Assembly: GCF_002770725.1 (NCBI RefSeq)
Contig: NZ_NQVN01000003.1
Location: 124,001-188,000 of the forward strand
Direction: 5' to 3'
From: Pleomorphomonas carboxyditropha
GTDB lineage: Bacteria > Pseudomonadota > Alphaproteobacteria > Rhizobiales > Pleomorphomonadaceae
DNA: 64,000 nt
The notes under the pieces were generated by a model, which worked only from the letters and a program-made list of their open reading frames with translations, was not told the DNA's origin and searched no databases. This document shows, piece by piece, positions 37,935-45,775 of the stretch (position 1 is its first letter; each line of letters begins with the position of its first letter). The position numbers and the translations under genes were made by a program.

Positions 37935-39869
37935 TCAGCCGAGGTCGAGGATGCGCAGCACGTCCGCCGGGTTCTTGGTCGTCGCAAGGTGGGCGACCAC
38001 CTTGGGATTCTCCAGGACCCTGGCGAGGGCCGACATCACATCCATGTGCTCGTTGCCCTTGGCGGCGAGGCCGACGACGAGACGAGCCACATTCTCGGGT
38101 TCGGGGCCGAAGAACACGCCGTCGGGATACTGGCAGACGACGATACCGGTCTTCAGGACCTCGTTCTTCGCTTCGTTGGTGCCGTGCGGCATGGCCAGCG
38201 ACTGGCCGAGATAGGTCGACACGATGGTCTCGCGCTGGAGCATGGCGTCGATGTAGCTCGGGGTGATCGCGCCCATCTCCAGAAGCTTGGAGCCGGCGAA
38301 GCGAACGGCTTCCTCTTTGGTGGACGCGGTGAGGCCGAGGAAGATGTTTTCCTCACCGAGGTTAAAAGATGCGCCACCCTCGGGCTTGCCGGCGGCCGGA
38401 GCCGCGGCGGAATCCGCCTTCGCCTTGATCTCCGCCACGATGCGGTCATAGGCCGCGCCGTCGAGGAAATTGGTGATGGAGACGTGCGTCGCATTGGGAG
38501 CGGCCCGGCGGGCGCGCTCGGTCAGGTCCTTGTGGGTGATGACGACATCCACGTCGGCCGGCAGCGCGTTGATCGCCACGTTGCCCGACCGGATGGCGCC
38601 AAGGCCCGCCTGGTCCAGCTTCTTGCGCAGCATGGAGGCGCCCATGGCGGACGAGCCCATGCCGGCGTCGCAGGCAACCAGCACCGAGCGGACCGGGCCG
38701 GAGATGGCGGCCGAAGCGGCAGCAGCCGGAGCGGCGGCGACCGGAGCGGCCATGCCCTTCGATTCGGCCTTCATGGCCTTGACGCGGGCGGTGGTCGCGG
38801 CGAGGTCTTCTTCCACGTCCGACTTGTCGGTCTTGAGCAGCACCGAAGCGACCAGGAAGGTCACGAGCGCGCCCAGAACCACGGCGGAGATGACGCCCAC
38901 GAAGCCGTCGGCGGGGGTCATGCCGAGCACGGCGAAGATCGAGCCCGGGGACGACGGAGCACGCAGGCCGCCGCCGAGCAGCATGTTGGCCGCCACGCCG
39001 GTGGCACCGCCGAGGATCATGGCGATGATCAGACGCGGCTTCATCAGCACGTAGGGGAAGTAGATCTCGTGGATGCCGCCGAAGAAGTGGATAATGGCGG
39101 CGCCCGGTGCCGATTCCTTGGCATTGCCGCGGCCGAAGACCATGTAGGCAAGCAGGAGGCCGAGACCCGGACCCGGGTTGGCTTCGATCAGGAAGACCAG
39201 CGACTTGCCCTGTTCGGCGGCCTGCTGGATGCCGAGCGGGGTGAAGACGCCGTGGTTGATGGCGTTGTTGAGGAACAGCACCTTGGCCGGCTCGACCAGG
39301 ATCGAGGCGAGCGGAATGAGGCCGGTGCTGATCAGGGCGTTGACGCCCGCGCCGAGCGCCGCCGACAGGTATTCGACGACCGGACCGACGATCGCAAAGG
39401 CGAGCATGGCCAGGATCATGCCGAGAATACCGGCCGAGAAATTGTTGACCAGCATCTCGAAGCCGGGGCGGATCTTGCCGTCGACGAGCCTGTCGAACTG
39501 CTTGATCGCCCAGCCGCCGAACGGACCCACCAGCATGGCGCCGAGGAACATCGGGATGTCGGTGCCGACGATGACGCCGGCCGTCACGATGGCGCCGACC
39601 ACCGCGCCGCGCTCGCCGTAGACGAGCTTGCCGCCGGTATAGCCCAGGAGCAGCGGCAGCAGATAAGTGATCATCGGGCCGACGAGCTTGGCGAAGAACT
39701 CGTTGGGCAGCCAGCCGGTCGGAATGAAGAGTGTGGTGATGATACCCCAGGCGATAAATGCGCCGATATTGGGCATCACCATGCTGCTCAGGAAACGGCC
39801 CACTTGCTGGACGCGTACCTTGAGATTGGAGGACGAGGCGTCGCCCCCTCCGGTTGCGGTATATGCCAT
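37935..39869 (-). CDS. mtlA: Mannitol-specific PTS permease EIICBA
   Basis: About 644 residues, the full E. coli-like CBA order. The EIIC channel (about 20-345) has the family motif GGIHEIYFPYVL at 264-275 and HGVFTPLG. EIIB (about 393-485) has phospho-Cys400 in VACDAGMGSSAMGA. An Ala/Pro linker leads to EIIA (about 500-644) with phospho-His562 in SLAMPHGTNEAKNEV. It imports mannitol as mannitol-1-P. The start at 39869 has a GGAGGAG site 8 nt upstream. First gene of the mtl operon. A complete mannitol PTS is uncommon in alphaproteobacteria, which mostly use ABC or TRAP import for polyols. Confidence 0.96.
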   Translation of the reverse strand: MAYTATGGGDASSSNLKVRVQQVGRFLSSMVMPNIGAFIAWGIITTLFIPTGWLPNEFFAKLVGPMITYLLPLLLGYTGGKLVYGERGAVVGAIVTAGVIVGTDIPMFLGAMLVGPFGGWAIKQFDRLVDGKIRPGFEMLVNNFSAGILGMILAMLAFAIVGPVVEYLSAALGAGVNALISTGLIPLASILVEPAKVLFLNNAINHGVFTPLGIQQAAEQGKSLVFLIEANPGPGLGLLLAYMVFGRGNAKESAPGAAIIHFFGGIHEIYFPYVLMKPRLIIAMILGGATGVAANMLLGGGLRAPSSPGSIFAVLGMTPADGFVGVISAVVLGALVTFLVASVLLKTDKSDVEEDLAATTARVKAMKAESKGMAAPVAAAPAAAASAAISGPVRSVLVACDAGMGSSAMGASMLRKKLDQAGLGAIRSGNVAINALPADVDVVITHKDLTERARRAAPNATHVSITNFLDGAAYDRIVAEIKAKADSAAAPAAGKPEGGASFNLGEENIFLGLTASTKEEAVRFAGSKLLEMGAITPSYIDAMLQRETIVSTYLGQSLAMPHGTNEAKNEVLKTGIVVCQYPDGVFFGPEPENVARLVVGLAAKGNEHMDVMSALARVLENPKVVAHLATTKNPADVLRILDLG

Positions 39870-40391
39870 TCTGGAAACTCCTCCACGAAGTCCTGCCATG
39901 CCGAAGAAGGAGACCGACAGTCCAGAGAATAAGCGACACCGTCGCCGCAAATCAGTTGCGTCGAAGAAACACCGGCTCCCGGAATGGGCCGGTCAGGTCG
40001 TTTATCTCGTGAGCCTCTCCGCTCCTCCATCCCGACCCGGTATTGCCCGGATCAGGAGATACGAAAACACCGCTCCGAACGCCTATCGACGCTCGGACTC
40101 CAGCACGCTTCAATCGTTGTTCTTACGGGTCCTCGTTCGATTGTGATCAAAACATGACATCACGACGGGGAAAAGTGGAAAGATATAAACACGACTGTAA
40201 AAATGTATCCTACACTGGCGCCGCACCGCGGCGTTCCTCATTCGGCAGGACGGAAAGCCTTTGAAATCCATTACGTTGCGGCAGTATCCGCGACTTGAAA
40301 ATTGTACGATTGCTGTGTGGCCCACAACATACTTAAGTCGACATAGGGAGCATCCAGGCTCCCCCAATCATACTTTTTGCTAATAGGAAAA
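39870..40391 (-). promoter_or_regulatory. mtlA upstream control region
   Basis: 522 nt between the mtlA start and the glmS terminator, more A/T-rich than the surroundings in 40130-40380. It holds a hairpin resembling half of a TPP riboswitch (40025-40058) and a TGTGA-N6-CATGA pair (40142-40157) that only loosely resembles a CRP site. A short minus-strand frame at 40110-40367 is not protein-like. No -35/-10 pair is convincing. Confidence 0.45.
40025..40058 (-). other. Hairpin resembling the 3' half of a TPP riboswitch, upstream of mtlA
   Basis: On the minus strand CCTGATCCGGGCAATACCGG followed by a GGGA block closely matches the conserved CTGATCCGGGTAATACCGG...GGGA arm of thiamine-pyrophosphate riboswitches. 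CTCC/GGAG (40055-40058 with 40025-40028) closes it. The partner arm with CTGAGA is not found in the adjoining 100 nt, so it is not a complete riboswitch. It lies about 155 nt upstream of mtlA. Confidence 0.4.
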
Positions 40392-40425
40392 GCGCTACGC
40401 CGGCTTGTGAAAGCCGGCGTAGCGC
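40392..40425 (-). terminator. Rho-independent terminator of glmS
   Basis: Perfect 15-bp stem (40392-40406 with 40411-40425), loop of four bases, followed on the minus strand by TTTT, 32 nt after the glmS stop. The strongest terminator in the window. Confidence 0.9.
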
Positions 40426-40456
40426 GCCCTTCTCACATGGAATCACCTGCCGCCGG

Positions 40457-42280
40457 TCACTCGACGGTGACGCTCTTGGCGAGGTTGCGGGGCTGATCGA
40501 CGTCGGTGCCCTTGGCTACCGCCGTATGGTAGGCGAGAAGCTGCACGGGCAGCGAATAGAGGATCGGCGCCACGAAGGGATCGACCTTCGGCAGCTCGAT
40601 CGACCAGCGCACCTTGCTTCCGAGCCGGGCGACGCCGTCGGCGTCGGAGATCAAGAGCACCCGGCCGGAGCGGGCGGCGACCTCCTGGATGTTGGAGACC
40701 ACCTTCTCGAACAGGGCATCCGACGGCGCGAGCGCGATCACCGGCACGCCATCGTCGATCAGCGAGATCGGGCCATGCTTCATCTCGCCGGCGGCATAGC
40801 CTTCGGCGTGGATATAGCTGATCTCCTTCAGCTTCAGCGCGCCTTCGAGGGCGATCGGATAGGCGGTGCCGCGGCCGAGGTAGAGCGCGTCGCGGCTTTC
40901 CGCCACCACGCCGGCCAGCGCCTGGATGGCGTCGTCGTGGCGCAGCACCTCGGCGGCACGGGCCGGCACCTCGCGCAACGCCAGCGCCAGCTCGGCCTCG
41001 CGCTCATGGGAAATGGTGCCGCGGGCGCGGGCGAACGCCAGCACCAGGCAGGCCATGACGGTGAGCTGGGTGGTGAAGGCCTTGGTGGAGGCGACGCCGA
41101 TCTCCGGGCCGGCCAGCGTATAGAGGACGCGGTCGCTTTCGCGGGCGATGGTGCTTTCCGGCACGTTGACGATGGAGACGATGTGCTGCCCCGCCCTCTT
41201 GGCGTGGCGCAACGCTTCCAGCGTATCGAGCGTCTCGCCCGACTGCGACACGAAGATGGCGACGCCGCCCGCCTCGAAGGGCGTATCGCGATAGCGGAAC
41301 TCCGAGCCGATATCGACGTCGACCGGCAGGCGCGCCACCTGCTCGAACCAGTATTTGGCGACCATGGCCACGTAATAGGCGGTGCCGCAGGCGACGATGG
41401 TGAGGCGCGGCACCTTCGCCGGGTCGAAGGGCAGGTCGGGCAGCGCGATGGCGCCGGTGGAGGCGGAAACGAAGGCGTTGATGGTGTCGCCGATCACCTG
41501 CGGCTGCTCGAAGATCTCCTTCAGCATGAAGTGGCGGTGACCGGCCTTGCCGATCAGCGCCGCCGACACGTTGGAGACGTGGATCTTGCGCTCGACAGGC
41601 GTATCGTCGGCGGCGCGGATCTCCGCCGACGCGCGCGTCAGCACCACCCAGTCGCCATCCTCGAGATAGGCGAGGCGGTTGGTGAGCGGCGCCATGGCGA
41701 AGGCGTCGGAAGCGAGATACATGGCGTCGTCGCCGTAGCCGACGGCCAGCGGCGTGCCCCGGCGCGTGCCGACCATCAGGTTCTCCTCGCCGGCGAACAG
41801 GATGGCCAGGGCAAAGGCGCCCTCCAGGCGATGGAAGGCGAGGCGGCAGGCCTCGACCGGCGCCTTGCCCTGCTGAAGATAATCGGTGATCAGGTGGGCG
41901 ACCACTTCGGTGTCCGTCTCGGTGACGAACACGTGGCCCTTCTGCGTGAGCTCGGCGGTCAGCGCCTGGTAGTTCTCGATGATGCCGTTGTGGACCACCG
42001 CCACCCGATCCGTGGCGTGCGGATGGGCATTGCCCTCGGTGGGGCCGCCGTGCGTCGCCCAGCGGGTGTGGCCGATGCCGATGGAGCCGGCAAGCGGCGC
42101 CTCGGCGAGACGCCGCTCCAGATTGACGAGCTTGCCTTCGGCGCGGCGGCGCTCGATGGCGCCGCCGACCAGCGTTGCGATGCCGGCACTGTCGTAGCCA
42201 CGGTATTCGAGGCGCTTCAGCCCTTCGAGCAGCAGTTCAGAGACACCCTCGCGACCGACGATTCCAATAATTCCGCACAT
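40457..42280 (-). CDS. glmS: Glutamine--fructose-6-phosphate aminotransferase (isomerizing)
   Basis: About 607 residues. Makes glucosamine-6-P from fructose-6-P and glutamine, first step to UDP-GlcNAc. The start MCGIIGIVG puts the glutaminase nucleophile Cys2 in place. Glutaminase domain to about 240, then two SIS domains (VACGTAYYVAMVAKYWFEQ, SQSGETLDTLEALRHAK, STKAFTTQL) and the C-terminal loop ending PRNLAKSVTVE. An upstream extension is open to 42397 but would bury Cys2. No glmM/glmU neighbour; it sits between the mtl operon and a solitary EIIB. In a PTS-bearing genome this could be a catabolism-linked second copy or the only one; cannot tell. Confidence 0.96.
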   Translation of the reverse strand: MCGIIGIVGREGVSELLLEGLKRLEYRGYDSAGIATLVGGAIERRRAEGKLVNLERRLAEAPLAGSIGIGHTRWATHGGPTEGNAHPHATDRVAVVHNGIIENYQALTAELTQKGHVFVTETDTEVVAHLITDYLQQGKAPVEACRLAFHRLEGAFALAILFAGEENLMVGTRRGTPLAVGYGDDAMYLASDAFAMAPLTNRLAYLEDGDWVVLTRASAEIRAADDTPVERKIHVSNVSAALIGKAGHRHFMLKEIFEQPQVIGDTINAFVSASTGAIALPDLPFDPAKVPRLTIVACGTAYYVAMVAKYWFEQVARLPVDVDIGSEFRYRDTPFEAGGVAIFVSQSGETLDTLEALRHAKRAGQHIVSIVNVPESTIARESDRVLYTLAGPEIGVASTKAFTTQLTVMACLVLAFARARGTISHEREAELALALREVPARAAEVLRHDDAIQALAGVVAESRDALYLGRGTAYPIALEGALKLKEISYIHAEGYAAGEMKHGPISLIDDGVPVIALAPSDALFEKVVSNIQEVAARSGRVLLISDADGVARLGSKVRWSIELPKVDPFVAPILYSLPVQLLAYHTAVAKGTDVDQPRNLAKSVTVE

Positions 42281-42439
42281 TGACGAACTAACTCGCTCTT
42301 GCCTGGAGGCCGATCTATCGGCCGAAATGCATCCGGCGACCGCGCCTTTCACGAGAGGCGACGGTGTCACGCCGAACAACTGGCGACAAGTCAACAATAG
42401 TTGCCGAGTTTTACAGAATTCTTTCCGGCGAACCGAAAA

Positions 42440-42763
42440 TCATGCCCTTGGCAGCGCCAGGGCTTCGGCGAGGACCGCCTCGGGGTCGGCGATGGCCTGC
42501 GCCGTGCCGACGGTTAGCACCGGCACGCTCTGGAAGCGGTCGAGGCCATCGATATCGACGTCGGCGGCGATGATGGCGGCGTTGGCGCGGCCGATATCCT
42601 TGCGCGTCAGGATGTCCTCGCTGCCGAGGGCGCCCTGCGTCTCCACCTTGATCAGGTAACCGAGCCGCTGGGCGGCGGCCTGCAGCCGGTTGGCGGCCAT
42701 GTAGGTGAGCGCGATACCGGTCGGGCAGGCGGTGACGACGACGATCCTGGTGCCGTTCTCCAT
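42440..42763 (-). CDS. Solitary fructose-type PTS EIIB domain protein
   Basis: 107 residues, a single EIIB-Fru domain. The signature VVVTACPTGIALTYMAANRLQAAAQRLG has phospho-Cys13 and is followed by IKVETQGALG, as in FruA/FrwB-type EIIB. The residue after CPTGIA is Leu where most family members have His. There is no EIIC or fructose EIIA here, so the protein may act as a regulatory or mobile EIIB, or may serve a permease elsewhere. The start at 42763 has a GGAGG site 5 nt upstream, which excludes the ATG 11 codons earlier. Same strand as glmS, 160 nt upstream of it; divergent from an AraC regulator. Confidence 0.88.
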   Translation of the reverse strand: MENGTRIVVVTACPTGIALTYMAANRLQAAAQRLGYLIKVETQGALGSEDILTRKDIGRANAAIIAADVDIDGLDRFQSVPVLTVGTAQAIADPEAVLAEALALPRA

Positions 42764-43188
42764 GTCGCCTCCTTCCCCTGCCACTGCCGCTTCCAATCAA
42801 CAGGCAGCCGGCGTTCCTGACATCAAGTCGCTCTGATACTGCAAATGCACCGAAGCTGCAAACAGGACTGGGAAAAATGACGAACAGTCGTGTCGACGCT
42901 CCCTTCTGCCGCTCCAACCTGCTGGCCCGGAGCCCGTCAACTCCCAGGACGCCATGTCAATACATGGGGCGGAGTCGAGATCGGCTTCCGGATTATAGAC
43001 AAGCGTGGCGCCGGTTCTTTAGGATGTCTTTGGCCGAACGGCATCAAGCCTTCCCCATCGCAAAGTCGTGTGTGGACAAGCCGGGCAGGCGCCGGGAATG
43101 ATCGGGTGGCCGGCGAAGGCCGCGTGGCGCAAGCCGCCGTGACGGAAGCGATCGGCAACTCGGGCTGGGTCTTGCCGGGGAGAGAGCG
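42764..43188. promoter_or_regulatory. Divergent control region, EIIB / AraC regulator
   Basis: 425 nt between divergent genes. It contains two direct CTGCAAA boxes 17 nt apart (42839-42845, 42856-42862) and the perfect inverted repeat CCATGT-CAAT-ACATGG (42952-42967). Spaced direct repeats of this kind are usual AraC-family sites. TGCAA also recurs in the duplicated segments at 51 and 58 kb. No gene supported. Confidence 0.45.
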
Positions 43189-44220
43189 ATGAAAAGCGCT
43201 GCGATGAAGGACCTGATACGGGAGGTGATCGTGGCGCCGCTCGACCGCGGCTTCCTCGCCTTTTCCCACGACTATCCCTATTCCTACACCGGCTGGCACT
43301 ATCACCCGGAATACGAGCTGCATCTCATCCAGCGCAGCTCCGGTTCGTTTTTCGTCGGCACCTATGCCGGCCGCTTCGAGCCGGGCAATCTGGTGCTGAT
43401 GGGCCCCAACATGCCGCACATGTGGGTGTCGGACAATTCGTTCAGCGAGCGCGAGGACCGGCTGTTCATCCACGACCGCGACATGGCGCTGCAATTCTCC
43501 GGCACCTTCGCCGAGCGCTGCCTGCAGGTGTTCGCCGACGCCGCCCCGTTCGGCAAGCTGTTCGAACAGTCGCATTCCGGCATCGAATTCTCGGCCGCCG
43601 TCTCGGCCGAGGTCGCCGGGCCGCTGCGCCGCCTGGCGGTTGCCGAGGGGCCGGAGAAGCTGGCTCTGTTCTTTACGGTGTTCGCCACCCTGGTCGGCGA
43701 CGAGAACCGGCGGCTTCTCTGCCCGGGCCTGCCCACCGACCTCGGGCCGCGTTCGGCCCGCCTCAACTCGGTCCTGCAATATATCGCCGAGAACTACAAC
43801 AACCCCAACCTCACCTGCGGCATGATCGCCGAGCGGGAGGGCATGCCGCTTTCCACTTTCTCGCGCTTTTTCGAGAAGAACCTCAACTGCTCGTGCCTGG
43901 AATACATCAACCGGCTCAGGATCTACAAAGCCTGCCAGCTGTTGATGGAGACGCAGGTTCCCATCACGTCGATCTGCTACGACATCGGCTACGACGTGTT
44001 GTCGACCTTCAACCGCAACTTCGCCCGCTTCATCGGCGTGTCGCCCAGCGACTTCCGGCATCAGCGCGGCCTGAAGTGGCGGATCGAGCCGGGAATGCCG
44101 CTGTCGGCGGCGGCCGGCGGCAAGGTTGACGAGCCCCGCCGGCCGGCCCCGTCGGCCGGTGCCCATTCGCTGGAGGACCGAGCGGGCACCGGTCGGCCAT
44201 TTCAGGCCCTGACGCCGTAG
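43189..44220 (+). CDS. AraC-family transcriptional regulator with cupin sensing domain
   Basis: 343 residues. Cupin-like N-terminal part (GWHYHPEYELHLIQRSSGSFFVG) and C-terminal double HTH (NPNLTCGMIAEREGMPLSTFSRFFEKNLNCSCLEYINRLRI; VPITSICYDIGYDVLSTFNRNFARFIGVSPSDFR), typical of RhaS/XylR-like sugar regulators. A Pro/Arg/Ala-rich tail of about 45 residues follows the HTH and overlaps the end of xylB on the other strand by 19 nt. GGGAGAG precedes the ATG. Placed between the EIIB/glmS pair and the arabitol-type operon, it is a candidate activator of the latter. Confidence 0.9.
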   Translation: MKSAAMKDLIREVIVAPLDRGFLAFSHDYPYSYTGWHYHPEYELHLIQRSSGSFFVGTYAGRFEPGNLVLMGPNMPHMWVSDNSFSEREDRLFIHDRDMALQFSGTFAERCLQVFADAAPFGKLFEQSHSGIEFSAAVSAEVAGPLRRLAVAEGPEKLALFFTVFATLVGDENRRLLCPGLPTDLGPRSARLNSVLQYIAENYNNPNLTCGMIAEREGMPLSTFSRFFEKNLNCSCLEYINRLRIYKACQLLMETQVPITSICYDIGYDVLSTFNRNFARFIGVSPSDFRHQRGLKWRIEPGMPLSAAAGGKVDEPRRPAPSAGAHSLEDRAGTGRPFQALTP

Positions 44221-45695
44221 ATCCGCCGGAGGGCGTCGGCATAGCGCCCGAAGGCGTCGTCATAGGCGGCGCGCCGGGCCGGATCGGGCCGCATGGTCTT
44301 GTCGGCGTCGAGCGCGATCGAACGCTCGGCGATCGCCGACAGCGGCTCGGGCGTGCCGGCTTCGCGCCGGGCCGCCCACATCGCCTGCAGCGCGCCGCCG
44401 AGACAGCCCGCCTCCTCGCCGGCCGGCACCACGATCTCGGCGCCGGAGGCGTCGGCGATCAGTTGCCGCCAGGGTGCGCTGCGGGCGCCGCCGCCGACCA
44501 GGAATATCCGGTCAGGATCGCGGCCGCCGAGGATGCGGCGCATGGCGCCGGTCACGCCGAAGCTGACGCCCTCGACCATCGCCCGCACCAGATTTTCCTG
44601 CGTCAGGTTGTCGCTCCTGAGGCCGACGAGGCTGCCGGTGGCGGTCGGCAGGTCGGGCGTCCGCTCGCCGTTGAGGAACGGCAGCAGCGTCAGGCCGCCG
44701 GCCCCCGGCAGGGTGGCGGCGAGCGCCTCCGACAGGAAGCCGATGTCGTGACCGAAGGCCGACACCATGCGGCCGGTGACGTTGGTGGCGTTCATGGTGC
44801 AGATGAGCGGCAGCCAGCCGCCCGAACTGGAGCAGAAAGGCGCCACCCAGCCGTCGGCGTCGGTGACCGGCTCTTCGGCGTAGCAATAGGCGGTGGCCGA
44901 GGTGCCCAGGCTGATGGTGACCACGCCGGCCCGGACGTTGCCGGTGCCGATGGCGCCCATCATGTTGTCGCCGCCGCCGGCCGACACCAGGCAGCGGGTG
45001 GAAAGGCCGAGCGCTTCGGCCGCCACCGCGGTGAGCGAGCCGACCACGGCATCGGGGGCGATCAGCTCCGGCAGCGCGGCGGCGAGGAAGCCGCTGCCGC
45101 CGTCGATGAGGTCGAGCGGCGCTGTGGCCCAGACGCGGCGGCGAATATCGAAGAAGCCGGTGCCGGAGGCGTCGCCGTATTCGGCCACCGCCCGGCCGGT
45201 CAGCCAGTAGTTGAGGTAGTCGTGCGGCAGCAGGATGCGGCGGATGCGGCGGAAGTTGTCCGGCTCGTTCTCCTTGAGCCATAGGAGCTTGGAGATGGTG
45301 TAGCCGGTGCGTGGCACGATGCCGAGCTGGTCGAACCAGGCGGCGGCGCCGCCGAGCCCGGCGATCAGCGCCTCGTTCTGCGGCGCCGTCTCGGTGTCGT
45401 TCCAGAGCTTGGCCGGCCGGATCGACGCACCGGTTTCGTCGAGCACCACCAGGCCGTGCTGCTGGCCCGAGACGCCGAGGGCGACGATGTCGCGGCCGGA
45501 CACGCCGGCGTCGGCAATGGCGCCGCGGACGGCGGCGGCCATCGCCGCCACCCACCAGGACGGCTCCTGCTCGCGGGCGCCGTTCGCCCGCTCGATGAGG
45601 TCGTGGGCGGCATGGCCGCGGCCGAGCGTGCGGCCGGCATCGTCGACGATCAGCGCCTTGGTGCCCTGGGTGCCGCAATCAATTCCGAGAAACAT
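44202..45695 (-). CDS. xylB: Xylulokinase
   Basis: About 497 residues. Phosphorylates D-xylulose to xylulose-5-P. FGGY kinase: N-terminal FLGIDCGTQGTKALIVD (phosphate loop), ALGVSGQQHGLVVLD, GDASGTGFFDIRRRVW, SAGGGDNMMGAIGTG and C-terminal FLVGGGARSAPWRQLIAD. Full length. Last gene of the operon: binding protein, ATPase, permease, polyol dehydrogenase, xylB. Its presence argues that the dehydrogenase makes D-xylulose, that is, the polyol is D-arabitol (or xylitol). Its 3' end overlaps the convergent AraC gene. Confidence 0.94.
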   Translation of the reverse strand: MFLGIDCGTQGTKALIVDDAGRTLGRGHAAHDLIERANGAREQEPSWWVAAMAAAVRGAIADAGVSGRDIVALGVSGQQHGLVVLDETGASIRPAKLWNDTETAPQNEALIAGLGGAAAWFDQLGIVPRTGYTISKLLWLKENEPDNFRRIRRILLPHDYLNYWLTGRAVAEYGDASGTGFFDIRRRVWATAPLDLIDGGSGFLAAALPELIAPDAVVGSLTAVAAEALGLSTRCLVSAGGGDNMMGAIGTGNVRAGVVTISLGTSATAYCYAEEPVTDADGWVAPFCSSSGGWLPLICTMNATNVTGRMVSAFGHDIGFLSEALAATLPGAGGLTLLPFLNGERTPDLPTATGSLVGLRSDNLTQENLVRAMVEGVSFGVTGAMRRILGGRDPDRIFLVGGGARSAPWRQLIADASGAEIVVPAGEEAGCLGGALQAMWAARREAGTPEPLSAIAERSIALDADKTMRPDPARRAAYDDAFGRYADALRRIYGVRA

Positions 45696-45775
45696 GGGAT
45701 ACTCCTCCCGGCGGATCGGGTTGCCGGCGAGCGGCGACCGGAGGGAGAGGCCTCCGCCGCCGCCCGCCGGCCGCT

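Noticed and set aside
33912-39932. Very long plus-strand open frames (33912-36524 and 36567-39932) opposite the PTS genes.
   Set aside because: They mirror MtlA, MtlD and the EI fusion on the other strand, are Arg/Asp/His/Gly-rich without domains, and arise from third-base GC bias.
40142-40157. CRP site TGTGA-N6-CATGA upstream of mtlA.
   Set aside because: Second half-site is poor (CATGA for TCACA) and CRP control of polyols is not established in this group.
40110-40367. 85-codon minus frame between glmS and mtlA.
   Set aside because: No ribosome site, odd Cys/Arg/Phe composition, lies in A/T-richer control DNA.
39870-40391. A complete TPP riboswitch upstream of mtlA.
   Set aside because: Only the 3' arm is present; no CTGAGA arm within reach, so only a half-like hairpin is reported.
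40457-42397. GlmS starting at 42397.
   Set aside because: Would put 39 residues before the catalytic Cys2; MCGIIGIVG at 42280 must be the N-terminus.
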